A DNA stretch of 64,000 nucleotides from Curvularia sp. ZM96. Taxonomy: Eukaryota; Ascomycota; Dothideomycetes; Pleosporales; Pleosporaceae. This document shows positions 24,423-36,565 of the stretch, one piece after another; the first letter of the stretch is position 1; each line of letters opens with the position of its first letter. The notes under the pieces are model-generated. The model was not told the DNA's origin and did no database searches. It saw only the letters and a list, made by a program, of their open reading frames with translations. The stretch covers positions 682,001 to 746,000 of the forward strand of contig JAJGBQ010000001.1 in the NCBI GenBank assembly GCA_022457065.1, in the 5' to 3' direction. The position numbers were made by a program, and so were the translations under genes.

Positions 24423-26247
24423 ATGTCGCTCTTACAACGCGTGACGTCGATGGAGGAGCATGAGCCATGGAGCAGAGAGGCCAGCCCAGACTCACGGCAT
24501 CGCAAAATGACCTTCAATCCTGTGGGAACATGGACTGAGCAGACGGGAGAAGAGCCAACAATAGGCGCGTTCGAAGTGCCCCGGTGGAAGAGACTGCGTA
24601 CGTTGGTTCGCGCTATCACGGTGCCAGAAAGCTAACGTCGCGTAGTCCAGGTCTTCTTCGCCGTCATCTACTGCCTCTTCGCAGCAGGCGTCGTATTTGG
24701 CTATGCCGCAATTAAACCCGTATTGCTCGAAGAAGGAGTCTACAGAGACTACTGTAGCAAGGACGAGCTGGACAACCATGTTCATGTGTGCTATGAGCAG
24801 GAGCTGAGGCTCAATCTCATGTTCACCATCGCGGCTGTCTCGACCAATGTTGTCGCCCTGCCTGTCGGTACAATCCTCGATCGCTATGGCCCACGAGTGT
24901 GCGGCATAACCGGTGCGATATCCATTGCAGTTGGTGCATTGCTTTTTGCCTTTGCCGCAGAGCTTCCCTTTGACGCCTACATTCCTGGATACCTGTTCTT
25001 GGCGTTAGGCGGACCCTTTACTTTCATCTCGTCCTTCCAGTTGAGCAATACGTTCCCGCAGTATTCTGGACTTATTCTGGCATTGCTTACTGGCGCTTTC
25101 GATACTTCGAGCGCCATCTTCTTGATCTACCGGTTGATCTATCAGGGTACCGATGGCGACTTTTCTGTCAAAAAGTTCTTCCTTATTTACCTTGTCGTTC
25201 CGGCTTTTATCCTGGTTGTTCAGGTTCTGTTCATGCCATCCGTCTCTTACAAGACAGTTGGAGAGCTCGTTACCACTGCAGACGAGGAACGCGTCATCCA
25301 CGACTCAGATGACGAGATTGAAGATGCAGCAACGGTCCAAAGCATACGAGACGCTCGGCGTGCGCACCGCGATAGCATCGTGAGCGAGATCACCTCCCTG
25401 CTCGGTACCAAGAACGGTCTGGACCAAGCCAAGGCCGAAGAGAAGAAGAAGAACATCTCGGGTGTATGGGGAGCACTTCACGGCCGCACGGCCAGCGAGC
25501 AGATCCGCACGCCATGGTTCATCCTCATCACGCTCTTCACCGTCCTCCAAATGACGCGCATCAACTATTTCGTTGCGACCATCCGAACCCAATATGACTA
25601 TCTCTTCCACAACTACGACAAAGCCGTTGAAATCAACAACTTCTTCGACGTTGCCCTTCCCGTTGGCGGCGTTCTATCCGTCCCCTTCATCGGCCTCCTC
25701 CTCGACAACACCAGCACCACCTTCACCCTCGCCCTCCTCGTCACCATCGCCACCACCATCGGCGTGCTAGGCATAATCCCCGAGACATGGGCCGCATACT
25801 CCAACATCATCCTCTTCGTTCTCTACCGCCCTCTCTACTACACCGCTGTCTCGTGAGTCCCCTCCAAACCCCTTCCCCCCCATAACTCCACGCTAACAAA
25901 AGAAAAAAAGCGACTACTCCGCCAAAGTCTTCGGCTTCGCCACCTTCGGCAAAGTCTACGGCCTCATCATCTGTCTCGCCGGCCTCCTCAACTTCTCGCA
26001 ATCCGCCCTCGACGCCGCGACACACAAGGTCTTCCACAACAACCCCGTGCCTGTAAACGTCATCTTGCTTAGTCTGGCGCTGCTCGTTGGCGCAGCGCTC
26101 GTGGGATACGTCTGGAGGAAGAGTAATAGGATTCACCGAGAGAATATTGAAGAGGAGGCCGAGGGTGCCAGAGAGGTGCTTATGCCAGGTGCGGGCGACG
26201 GGTATGGGGCGGTGGATATGGAGGAGGAGAGGGGAAGGAGGATGTAA
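24423..26247 (+). CDS. SLC43/Fmp42-like major facilitator transporter
   Basis: Exons 24423-24597, 24646-25852 and 25911-26247 give 572 residues. A cytosolic Ser-rich N-terminus of about 55 residues is followed by 12 hydrophobic segments in two blocks separated by a charged loop (about 240-310) rich in Asp, Glu and Lys. The first helix, VFFAVIYCLFAAGVVFGY, forms across splice one. The motif GTILDRYGPRVCG is the MFS loop 2-3 signature. Layout and sequence style match the SLC43 large neutral amino acid facilitators and the yeast Fmp42 group. Substrate is inferred to be an amino acid and is unproven. The start at 24423 (MSLLQRVTS) is preferred to 24312. Introns of 48 and 58 nt have standard borders. 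Confidence 0.88.
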
Positions 26248-26814
26248 TAAGGACATGTGGGAATGTGATGAAAAGAAAAGTGCTTTTTTTGGGAGATATT
26301 GGCATGACTGTCTTGTTTGGCAATGCATGGAGAGGCGTTTTCTCTTTGTTGTTATTATCGCATTTCGAGATGATGTTTGTGTTTTGGGCGTTGGATTCAT
26401 TCTATGCATTTGCATTTCCATTTTCCTTCCTTATATACGATACAGGCTATCTATTAGAGCGATAAAAAGCCGCGATACGAATGAAATTGTCCTGCAATTG
26501 TTTTCTCTCCGCCCTTCCTCGGGACTAAGGAGAGATTTTGGTTGTCTAGAGAAACAAAACAAGCACTTGTTGAATCACATCCTTGGATTCGAAAAAAAAA
26601 GAATGTTTATACAACATATCTCTCGTATATACACGCTCTCTGTCCTAGATCTATTCATAGAATGCACAAAAGGTCCTTTTACACCAGTCCAGCCCGTCCT
26701 TTTTTCCCTTAAACGCGCAAATAGTAAAAAAAAAAAGCGTCGTTCTTACGCCAAAGTGTCCAACAAACAGCAGCAACATTACTCCATATCCAAAAGGCAT
26801 TCATTCTTCCCTCT
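26248..26814. other. Intergenic between convergent genes
   Basis: AT-rich, with several A or T homopolymers, separating the transporter stop from the LicD gene stop. It probably holds both 3' UTRs. A 302-codon plus-strand ORF that crosses it is a shadow. Confidence 0.6.
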
Positions 26815-28038
26815 TCAACCCCACGCAACCACCCTCTCCCCATCCAACCCCCTCACATCCTTGGCAAAACTACTCTCTCCCACCCTAGTCCCCGCACTCT
26901 CGTCCCCTCCTCCCCTCCAAATATGCGTAATCTTCCCCGTGCCACTCGTCCTGCCCTGCTCCCTGCCCAACTTCTCTTTGAAATACTTCTTTTGATCCTC
27001 TGTCGGATCCTGCTTCACCCACTCTGCTTTTTCTCTGTGGAACGCATACCCATTGTACCATGATTCAGTCAGAGCATCGGGCCCGTATTCCTCGAGGAGG
27101 ACTTCTTCGTATGCGTAGGGGATTTTCACAGGGACGCTTTCGAGGGTTGAGGTGCGGAGCGGGTAGATTTGAGATGAGAGGTAGGCGTGGGTGTCTTTGA
27201 CATACATTTGGATTTCGGAGCTGGGGTCGTCTGGGTCAGGTTCGTGTGCCGAGGGGTGTGTGGTGAAGGAGGGGGTGAGGGAGAAGGTATCGTCGTCATT
27301 GTTAAGATTGACTGGGGCGACATGTAGGGTTGTGATGTCGATGTAGAGGCCGTTGGAGGTGTCGATCCACCGCGCGTCAATGAGGTTGTACTTGTCTGTT
27401 GTGGATTTGTTCGTGTAGTTTGGATTGACTTCCAAAAGGTACTTTTTGCCTTTTTCCCTGACCTCTTTCTCCCAACCTAAGCGCTTTGTGCGCTCTTCCT
27501 CGTCTTCAGTTTGTTCCTGCTCGCTGCGGCGTTCGCTAGCCCAATGGTCGCTCTCGAGGGAGCGTTCGTCTTCGAGGCCCAGCTGCTTAGCTTCGAAGTG
27601 GTGGATCGTCATATTCCACCATTCACCGAGCTCGTGTATCCCTTCCTCTTCGACGAGAAAATCAAGGTCCTTGTCCCAGGGCATCAGCCCTCCGTTCCAC
27701 CACCATCCTAGCAGACAACCATGCATGATCCATGTCTGGATCCCTATCTGATCCATGGTCTCGGTGTAGGCCTTGAGCATCAGCCGTAGGTTCCATACTC
27801 GTTCCGAAAATGGAAGCTCAGACGAGGCAAAACGGCCATCGTAGTGTGAATTAAAGGTCGATTCGTAAAAGTACTTCGTGGGCGCATGTCGATAGGTGTG
27901 GCCATTGGAAAAAGAGTTGATTAACGGCGTTAGACCGCGGAGGGCACGGAAAGGTGTGCTGCGACGGGCAATGGGTACGGCGATCGTGATGTGTACAATA
28001 TGTGCAAGGAGGAAAAGAGTCTCGACCGGGAGCCTCAT
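26815..28038 (-). CDS. LicD/Mnn4-like phosphotransferase-family protein
   Basis: One exon, 407 residues from the ATG at 28038. An in-frame ATG ten codons upstream (28068) is disfavoured because the signal sequence MRLPVETLFLLAHIVHI begins exactly at 28038. The core motif HGCLLGWWWNGGLMPWDKDL (about residues 110-130), with DLDF following, matches the LicD nucleotidyltransferase-like fold; the aspartates of DKDLD are the expected metal ligands. In yeasts Mnn4-type members promote mannosylphosphate transfer to N-glycans in the Golgi. A charged insert of about 60 residues rich in Glu and Arg lies in the middle. The protein is likely Golgi-lumenal or secreted. Confidence 0.85.
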   Translation of the reverse strand: MRLPVETLFLLAHIVHITIAVPIARRSTPFRALRGLTPLINSFSNGHTYRHAPTKYFYESTFNSHYDGRFASSELPFSERVWNLRLMLKAYTETMDQIGIQTWIMHGCLLGWWWNGGLMPWDKDLDFLVEEEGIHELGEWWNMTIHHFEAKQLGLEDERSLESDHWASERRSEQEQTEDEEERTKRLGWEKEVREKGKKYLLEVNPNYTNKSTTDKYNLIDARWIDTSNGLYIDITTLHVAPVNLNNDDDTFSLTPSFTTHPSAHEPDPDDPSSEIQMYVKDTHAYLSSQIYPLRTSTLESVPVKIPYAYEEVLLEEYGPDALTESWYNGYAFHREKAEWVKQDPTEDQKKYFKEKLGREQGRTSGTGKITHIWRGGGDESAGTRVGESSFAKDVRGLDGERVVAWG

Positions 28039-29524
28039 CGTGACTGCGGACTCGTGTATATGAGGCACATGGTCCTATGGCCCCGATCGTTGGATAGGGA
28101 GATGGCTATGGTGCAGGTAAGAGACCAAAACGCACCGTAGACCGACAAGCCTGTAGGGTGTGGCAGGGTTTCTGTTTGGAAAAAGAAGCAAAGGCAAAAG
28201 GAGGTCAAGGGCAGATTATCGCGTGCTCACATGGCGGGCGTGCATGTTCGCTCATGAATGGCGCGCGCAGATCGAGGATGCGCCTAGGCTTCGTCGCCCC
28301 GTTATTATTCCCGCCCCACCTTTAGCTCTTCACAGTCAAGCGGCGATTAAGCTTGAGATAGTGCTGTTGCCAGGGAATGTGCCGATGCTTGTTTTGGTAG
28401 CAGAGGCTAAGGTTAGCGACAACGTGTGGGGACAGCCGCGTGTCAATTGATGGGTTAAGAGAGGTATCAAGGGGTGCGATAACGCGACGCTATCGCCGGG
28501 GTGTCAAGTGTTGGGGAAGCCGCTTTGACATCACCACCTGTCTAAGCACGCCACACGGTAGCCCAACCCCTGACAAGAGCCAGATACCGTGCAGACACCC
28601 AAGTGGCTGGCCAGCCGAGGAATGTGCTTGATGTTTACCAAGGGGTTTACGATGAAGTGACGTCTAACAGCATGTCATGATGTATTTTGCTACACCACGG
28701 CATGCCGACGCTAACAAAACCACGCCCACTTGGGAACGCATAATGATGTGCGCAATCTGATCCTGGAGATTCCCCGTTCGGCAAGTTGTAATCTCCGTCA
28801 CCGTATGAGTCGCTCAATAGTAATGAATCTGAGCTTGACCAACAGACTACCTCACGCCTCTAATCTTGATCACTAATCTTGATCACCATGCACAAGGAAC
28901 TAGAACATAGTTTTAGGCATTATGTGATTATTGTATTGCATTTTCATAAATGTACAACCACAGTTCAGAGACCAGTCTTGGGTGGGTTTCGCCGTAGGAA
29001 TAAAGAGTCCAGGTCCAGGTATCCCGTCATCTACACATATCAACATACTGAACATCGGACAAAGAAAAAAACTCCCAAAGCAATACATCGGCAAGGGAGA
29101 GAGTTGGGTCTCCCATTGATCCTCTGCGCTTTCCCATCTACAATCCAAACAACACTTCTTTTTTCAGTCCAACACCCAAGACGCTGGCCAAAAGGAGGGG
29201 ACGCCGGGATCGTCGGCTGATTACTCTTCCTGCGACTTTTGATGTCAAGCAAGAGGTATACGCTGAGAAGGTAAGATAATCCGGAACTCGAACGTGATTC
29301 CGGGAGAATGAGGGAGAGAAAAGAAAAAGAACAAGGAAAAAACGCCATTTTACGCCGCCCGATGGTGAAGACGCCACGAAAGTGGACGTTGGAGATGCAA
29401 GACCCAAAGTGACGCAAAAGATAATCTATAAACAGACGAATTTGCGGAGGCGAAGAATGAGCCGACAAAGAAACAATCCGCAGAAGCCAGCGATTAAAGG
29501 GGTATATTTGCGAAGCAAGCGAAG
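28039..29524. other. Intergenic, no gene recognised
   Basis: About 1.5 kb between the LicD start and the DUF3405 stop. Only short unsupported ORFs. The right third probably carries the 3' UTR of the DUF3405 gene. Confidence 0.5.
28861..28886. repeat. 13-bp direct tandem duplication
   Basis: TAATCTTGATCAC occurs twice in direct succession, each unit ending in a TGATCA palindrome. Probably a local slippage event or a paired site; no protein is known to bind it. Confidence 0.6.
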
Positions 29525-31717
29525 TCACTCTGATCCCCTCTCGTACTTGACGGGGTGGAACAGTGTGTTGCGCATGCACAGTCGGCCACTGCCAGCTTCT
29601 TCTTCTGCGGCGCCACCCTTGTCGTTTTCGCGAGAGCCGAGCCACCTTCGCCACCACTCTGACGAGAAGGCAGCGTTGTAGTAGAAGCTGTTGCCGAGCT
29701 GGTTGTGTTCGCCCCAGCCAAAAACACTGTCGGTGGGCTTCGGGGGACGGTTGAATGTTCCCTCAAGGATCTCGAGCGGCCAGTTGTGGTCAAAGTAGAC
29801 GGGGTGTGCAGCGTAGACGGCCTTGAGTCCATGGTGGAAGGCGACGGTCGGCGGCCACATTTCGGGGAACATGTGGTGCTTCATGAGGTAGGTTTCGCGG
29901 TGCATGAGATCCAAGAGGCGCTTTGACAGACGCGAAACGGTGATGATGGCGCAGCGGCGCGGGGGTTCTGGAAGCTCGAGGTCGTAGCCCGTTACGTCGT
30001 CACGGAAGACCCAGTTGGTCTTTGCCGGGTCGAAAATGGGGTTGAAAGTGATGATGTCAGCCTCTTCACCAACACCCCACTCGTAGTTGTCTTGGAGGTA
30101 AGAGTGGGGTGGCTCGACCTCAGGAGGACTGGGAAGCATGCCGGTGTTGGGGAACTTGGGAGGACCCCAGACTGGCTTCTCATCGCTGTTGTAAAGCTCC
30201 TCCTCGACCATCTCGGTGAAGTTCTTCCACGATCCGTGGAGCTCGGGAATGTAGTAGCGAGACGAGCGCTCCCACAGGCCCTTGCGAGGCTGCTTCTTGG
30301 CCCACTCGCCAATCTTGTTGTGGAACTCGTAGTAGTGACCGCTGAGACGGAGATCCATTTCCCAGTTCCAGTAAAAGTCGTACTCTGGGCGGGCTTGGGC
30401 GAACCACTGCATCGCAAAGTGAGCGCTGCGGTAGACGGAGTGAACTGGGGCTTTGGCGTGGTTGTAGACGTTGTTGGGGAATGGCTCTGGGTAGTACATG
30501 CGCATCTGCTGCTCTGACCAGAGCGTAGCCATGCCCCAGAACTCCTTGGGAAGGTTGTCCTCGATGACCTTTTGGTAGATTTCCTCGGAAGACCAGATGG
30601 GGAGGCTGTCGTCCTTGACGTGCAGCAGGAAGTGAACGTCGTACTCGCCTCCAGACTTGAGGGACAGCTCGTTGATCATGGCGCGGAGAGTGAGGATTTG
30701 GTAGTCGCTGTACTTGTAGCCGGTCCAGGTGCGGAGAACATAGGCGTGGCGAGGCACCTTCTTCTTTGCGGGAGCTGACTCGTCCGTCTTGTTGGTCTTG
30801 AAGCGGTGGGCGTTCTTTTCGCGGCATCGCTTCATGGCAGACGCCCAGTTGACCTTGCGGTAGTCGACCTTCTTCTCCCAGCTCCAGATCTTGTCGGCGC
30901 CAGCCTTCTCAGACTTGCCATCCATTTCAAGACCGCCCTCGTCGCGAGAGTAGGAGTAGCCGTACGGGCCGAAACGACCGAAGCGGTCAAAGCACTTCTT
31001 GTCGTCGAAACCGAGCTCCTCGTATGAGCCGAAGAAGGGAGCTGTCATGTTCTGGGGGATACCGGGGTAGGCGTAGATGTCAGGCAGGTCGACTTTCTCC
31101 TCCTCGTCGAGATAGCACGTCTTGACCTCGTCGTGGTCCTTGAGGTACTGGGGAGAGTCGAACTTGTAAGGATCAAAGGGGACAGGGTCCATTGGCGGCT
31201 CCTTGTTTTCCTTGGACATGTGCGGCCACTTGGGCTTGACATTGTCTTCAGGATTGGGGCTCTGCGAGTACTTGACATAGTCTTGCTCGGATACCCAGTC
31301 GCCATAGGGAACAAGAGTGCGGACTCCATTGAAGAAGCCGTTGAGGCTAGAGAGTGTAAGCGTATGTCAAGAGCATGTCAGAAAGAAGGGAGCTTACCGA
31401 GGGTAGTGTTCCCAGTGGTATTGCTTGCGCTCGTCACCCTTGTGCGGCTGGGCGTGCCACCTATGTCTCCTGTAGACGCCAGTGCCGATCATGGAGAAGA
31501 CGAGGATTACCGTCACAGCAAGGGTGATGAGGCGCGCAAAGGACAGACGAGGGCGCTGGATGCGGCTGGCCCAGGCGGGCTGGCCATACTTCTTGCCCCA
31601 TGACTTTGTGCTGAAGAGCGGGAGAGGAGACGATCCCTGGCTTTCTTGGCCTGGGAGCTTCTCGTAGTTGAAGCGCGTTCGGATGAACAGCTTCCCTGGG
31701 TTGAATCGCGGCGCCAT
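29525..31717 (-). CDS. Type II membrane DUF3405 protein
   Basis: Exons 31717-31398 and 31346-29525 on the minus strand give 713 residues. A cytosolic N-terminus of about 58 residues is followed by one membrane anchor (LSFARLITLAVTVILVFSMIG begins it, within residues 58-82) and a large lumenal domain rich in Trp and Tyr. Blocks such as HAYVLRTWTGY, DVHFLLHVKDD, DFYWNWEMDLRLSGHYYEF and CAIITVSRLSKRLL match the DUF3405 family, which resembles glycosyltransferases in topology and acidic motifs. A Golgi enzyme acting on cell-wall glycans is plausible but unproven. The 51-nt intron splits an Arg codon. The second in-frame ATG at 31219 would lose the anchor, so the spliced start is chosen. Confidence 0.88.
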
Positions 31718-34380
31718 TGTGAGGGATGGATGCGTATATGTGCTGTGTAGCGCTGGGGGTGCCTATCGCATCTGAGGCGAGGCGAGACGATGCAGGGCGA
31801 AGGGGACTGTGTGGGTGCGGGAGGAGTGGCGGGGGGATTTATGGTAGGTAGTGGTAGTGGTAGTGGTACGGCAAGTAGTACTATGGCTCGTGATAGCAAC
31901 TAACAGCGTGCGTGGCTCGGCCGGGCGAGCAGCAACCACAGTGAGGGTGTCGAGGCAGTGGAAGGGCAGCAGAGAGAAACGAGTGACTGTCCTGGCGGGC
32001 GAGGGGGAGCAGAGACCGGACGAGGTGCTGCGTGTGCGCTCGGGGGCGTTGGAGGAGAGACGGTGGGCTGGGAAGGAGAGCGACGGCCGACCCTTTTTCC
32101 CTCATTGCTCGCCCCCAGACAGAGGCTAGCCTGGGTCGCTCCTGCTCCTGCTGCCGTCGAGGCTTGGCGCGGTGGCCTAACCGACTCTAGCTTACAAGGG
32201 GCAAGCATCGGGTTCTGGAGCGGCGAAAAGATCGGCTAGCCTCGTGCGCGGTGGGCTGCAGTGCGCTGCGCGTTGGTGCCGGTGCTGGTGCTGGTGCTGC
32301 CATGCCCTGCCATGCCCTCTGCGACTGCTGGTGCCGCCTTGCAATCGATTGTCGACGGTTGTTGCGGGCGGCGGGCGCAGGCTGGGCGGGCGTTGCTGTG
32401 GTGTGCGATCGATGCTATCAAAGGCCGCCACCAAATCACGCCGCGCGCAGCTATCGACTTGCTGTGTCGGGGCTGCATAACCCTCGATGCGGCATGGCTC
32501 AGCTGGTTGCGCAACCGCCAGTGCCCTTCTCCCGCCTCAACAACGTCGCCCCGAGCCAGCCCATGCAGTCACGGCATCACGACAACCTTTTTTTTTGCTG
32601 CCAGTGACGTCGTTCCGCTCGACGTCGCGGGATCGGCGTTTCATCGCTGAGTCCCCATCGCCAGCCTGCTGCCAGTACGCGTCCTACGGATCCGGCTGAC
32701 GAGGGCCTCGGGCATCTTCCATGGCCAAGGGCTCGCCGTGGTGGGCGCAAAGCTCGCCAGACTGCAACATGACAAGCGTCTCCCCCTGGCTCAATGTTGC
32801 TCTTGGCGGCTCCCCTGGCCGCTGGTCCCTGTAAACACGCCCTGGTTGGCTGGATTGACACACGCTAGGCTGCTCCGGGACAGCTTGCGCGGCCTCTCTT
32901 CTCCCTCCCAGCTCTGCCGCCACCTTGAACCTCCCGCACCGCCGCGCCGTTCAAGCGCTCCGCCCAGCCCGCCTAAAAATAATCCCTCCGCGAGGCACTG
33001 CTCGCCCATTCCCACCCAGCCCAAGCCAGCAAAGGAAACTCGTCCTTCTCGCATGAACCGCATCGCCTCCCCTAGAGAAAAAAATTTAAAGCTGTCACGC
33101 TGTAGTATGACAGCTGTCCACCTCAGACCAGCGCCGTTGCTGACCCAGCTCGGCCCCTTCCGACAGGCCCCGCAATTCCAATACTTTGCTGCTGCATGGG
33201 CGTGCACATGGTACCATAATGTACCATTACAAGACTCTGTGGCATGACGTTGGACCGGGGTGGGCCTCGGGCCTCCTAGCAAGGCGCTGGCGCCCGTTTC
33301 CAAGAGCAGGTAACAGCCTTGTTTGCACTTCCCAGTGCAGTATACAACTACTGCATGAATCCTGCAAGCCTTTATCGCCCGCCCTATGGCGCTGCAGCAA
33401 ACCCCCGACGCCATCGTCTTCACTACCTTCCTTGATCCCACCCTGGTGCCAATAGATTGTAATCTACTAGCATCCGTTTGCGTCTGCTGTTTTGATTTCA
33501 GCCGCACCACCTGTCAACACCTACCTATGTACAAATAGCTCCACCCAGTATTCACACTACCTTGGCAGTCGTTGCAAGACTAACAAAAAAGGCCACCATT
33601 AGCTAGTATGCACAATCTGGTCCCAGTTCAACAATCAAGGCAGTAAGCATGCTGCAATGCGACAGTCTGTCCACCACTACAGGCGCCACCCCCGTTGCTT
33701 GGACATTATGCCCAGGTGCTGGAGTGTTTGAGACGCAAACGCGCTGCACACTTGCGCGGCCTCTTGCGCGTGCATGTTCGACTTGGCCCGAGTTTCCATA
33801 GGAACTGGTGGGGACTTGAAAGTGGTTGAAACCTCAAACACTCAAGGCGTCGCAGCTAGCGTAGAGCATAACACCTCCGCCTTGTCTTGCACGCCGTCTA
33901 CTGCAGCGCTATTGAAAACCCAGTGTATTCTGCTTCCACGCAACGCCGGGTGAGCAGACTACGACAAGTCCATGTTGTCAATGCAAAAAGCATGGTTTGG
34001 TGGCTTCGGAACTGCCCACCACGGCCGGGTGACTTTGTGCTAGTAATACTCTTCTCAAATCTACGTAGCCACTTGACAGGCCTTGGTGTCTAACGACTGC
34101 AATCGGAATCTGTCGCGCAGGCTACTGGGCGATCGTGCTGCTGCAACTAACCGCTACCCGCAGACTGAACCAGAGAGCAATCATGGTTCAGGCTCACACG
34201 TGCAATGCCCTCGACAGCAGGTGAAAGGTGCTGCCCGCCGCCAGCCGGCCAATCAGAGCGGCCCCAGCTCCGAACGCGGGCCTTCAAATCTCCGACCTGG
34301 GTTTCCACATTCGACTCATCGCAGGTAACCCCACGTTATACGGCTCGACTCAGTACTCACTCTCTACCCATACCGCAAAG
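31718..34380. other. Long GC-rich non-coding stretch
   Basis: About 2.7 kb between divergent starts. The part 31800-33000 is GC-rich with short tandem runs (GTAGTG units at about 31850-31868, GGTGCT units at about 32275-32300, ATGCCCTGCC units near 32301-32320). Long ORFs such as minus 32791-33510 arise from the base composition and show no motif. It may be the promoter and long leader of the DUF3405 gene. A small hairpin (AGCTGTCA with its complement, 10-nt loop) sits at 33090-33115. Confidence 0.5.
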
Positions 34381-36159
34381 ATGCCTGGAACACGGGGCCC
34401 AGTGCCAGTGCCACTCGAAACAAAAGGCCAGAACCTCACTCAGGAAATCCTCGACCTGCTCGACACCAAAGAGCCCCTCCACACTAATGAAGACTTCCCC
34501 GCAGTATCCCAGGCCGAAATCAAGGCTGCCCTCGACAGGCTAGCGAGCCGATCCATGGTTGAGTACAAGTCGCTAGATTCGGAAAAAGTCCTTCTCACAC
34601 CAGAGTCGGAGGGCATAGTCGCAGAGGGCAGTCACGAGTTCAAGGTGTGGAAGCTGGTCAAGGACCGGGGCAGTGTACCAATTTCTGAACTGCCAGTACG
34701 TCTACCTCGCGCTGCCAAAGACTGACGTATGGCTGACAAGAGGCACAGACCATCTTTGGCAAGGAGGCTGCCAGCGTTGGACAGGGCAATGGCTTCAAGA
34801 ACAAGTGGATCAAGAAGGACGGGGACAACCTAGTCCTGATCCAGACTGAAGAGCCCGAAGACACCACCCGCAAACAGCTGCAGGGCATCAAGGAGACGCA
34901 ATCTTTCGACGACGCAAAGCAGCTCGCTCAGCTGAAGAAGAAGAAGCTCGTAACCGTCACAAAGGTCATCACCTACACTGTCACAAAGGGCCCCAAGTAT
35001 GCAAAGGAGATACCTGTGGAGCACACCGACTTGACCGTCGAGCTGCTTACAAACGATGCATGGAAAACGGCAAACTTCAAGCCTTACAACTTTGCCGCTC
35101 TCGGAGCGAACCAAGATGCGGGCGCATTACACCCTCTGAACAAAGTCAGGCAAGAGTTCAGGAATATTTTCTTCTCACAAGGTTTCGTCGAGATGCCAAC
35201 AGGGCAGTAAGTGTATCGGTCCTAGGGTTTAAGTCTACAAATCGCTGATTTTGCTAGCTACGTCGATACGGGTTTCTGGAACTTTGACGCCCTCTTCGTG
35301 CCGCAGCAGCATCCCGCCCGCGACATGCAAGACACCTTCTTCGTCTCATACCCACCAAAGGCTGGCAAGCCACAATTAGATCCTGCCAACGAAGCGACCA
35401 TGGACCGCATGGAAGCGGGATCAAGACGTCTCTTCGCAACCCCAGAGAGTGAGAAGAGAGAAAAGAAGCCGCGAGACTTTGAACAATACTGGCAAGACGT
35501 CAAGAAGGTACACCAAGAAGGCGCTTTCGGCTCAATAGGATGTACGTCAATTGCAAGCTTTCGGAAGGCCTGGCTTTCATATACTGATAATTACAGACCG
35601 ATACCCCTGGGATGAAGACGAGTCTCTCCGCCTCGTCCTCCGCACACACACAACTGCAGTCTCAACCTGGGCTCTCCACCGCCTAGCAGAGGACCCCCGC
35701 CCTGCACGCTACTTCTCCATCGACCGTGTCTTCCGCAACGAAACCGTCGACGCCACGCATTTGGCTGAATTCCACCAGATTGAGGGTGTCATTGCCGACT
35801 TTGGTCTTACTCTGGGCGGCCTCCAGCGCTTCCTCGAAGACTTCTTCGCCAACATGGGCATCTCCAACCTGCGCTTCAAGCCTGCCTACAACCCCTACAC
35901 CGAGCCTTCTATGGAGATTTTCGGCTACCACGCAGGCCTCAAGAAGTGGCTTGAGATTGGAAACTCGGGCATGTTCAGACCGGAAATGCTGGAGCCCATG
36001 GGTCTGCCCAAGGACATGCGCGTGTACGGATTTGGTCTTTCCCTCGAGAGGCCGACCATGATGAAGTACGGCGTGAGCAACATCAGAGAATTGCTGGGTC
36101 ACAAGGTCGATCTGAGCTGGATTCGCGAACAGCCGGCTGTGCGCTTCGACAAGGAGTAG
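34381..36159 (+). CDS. FRS2: Cytosolic phenylalanyl-tRNA synthetase, alpha subunit
   Basis: Exons 34381-34695, 34749-35206, 35258-35541 and 35597-36159 give 539 residues. The N-terminal 200 residues form the eukaryotic alpha-subunit tRNA-binding extension of small winged-helix type. The class II catalytic core follows: motif 2 in [20 protein letters not shown] with FHQIEG, and motif 3 in [13 protein letters not shown]. The enzyme charges tRNA-Phe as an alpha2-beta2 tetramer with the FRS1 product. All three introns (53, 51 and 55 nt) have standard borders and keep the frame. Junction products [24 protein letters not shown] and [12 protein letters not shown] agree with the family. Confidence 0.96.
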
Positions 36160-36565
36160 ATGGCTGTGATGATGTGGCATCGACATGAAAAGAAGGAAAT
36201 TTTGCTTGACTGTTACGGTACGAATGCATGTAGCCCGCGCCATGGGACTTTAGTTCCAGTGTGTCATGGGAATGATATCCAAAATGTGGCGCAAAGCGTC
36301 TTGAAATACAATAGAAGGGACTACACTATTCTCTGTTTTTGATAGTGGAGATTGTCTATGATGCATTCAAGGAGTTGCTCAGATAGCATCAGTACCTCGG
36401 TCTCGAGGATACTCGCGTTAGCTTGCAGTCATTCAAGCCCGTAGCCTCTATGGGCATCGCCTTTCCCTGCACGGTAGTATATTGCCCATGCGTATGCCAT
36501 TCCTTCTTCTTACCCGCCACATCTACTCAGAGCGACATGTGATTCTTCACCCTCCCCCAGCATTC
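36160..36565. other. Intergenic between convergent genes
   Basis: Holds the 3' ends of FRS2 and of the membrane protein on the minus strand. No gene is visible. Confidence 0.6.

Noticed and set aside
26087..26995. 302-codon plus-strand ORF after the transporter
   Set aside because: Its start overlaps the last transporter exon in another frame and its end overlaps the LicD gene antisense; it runs through AT-rich 3' flanks.
32791..33510. 239-codon minus-strand ORF in the GC-rich spacer
   Set aside because: Open because of high GC content; composition is Gly/Arg/Ser-rich without a domain, and the opposite strand is equally open.
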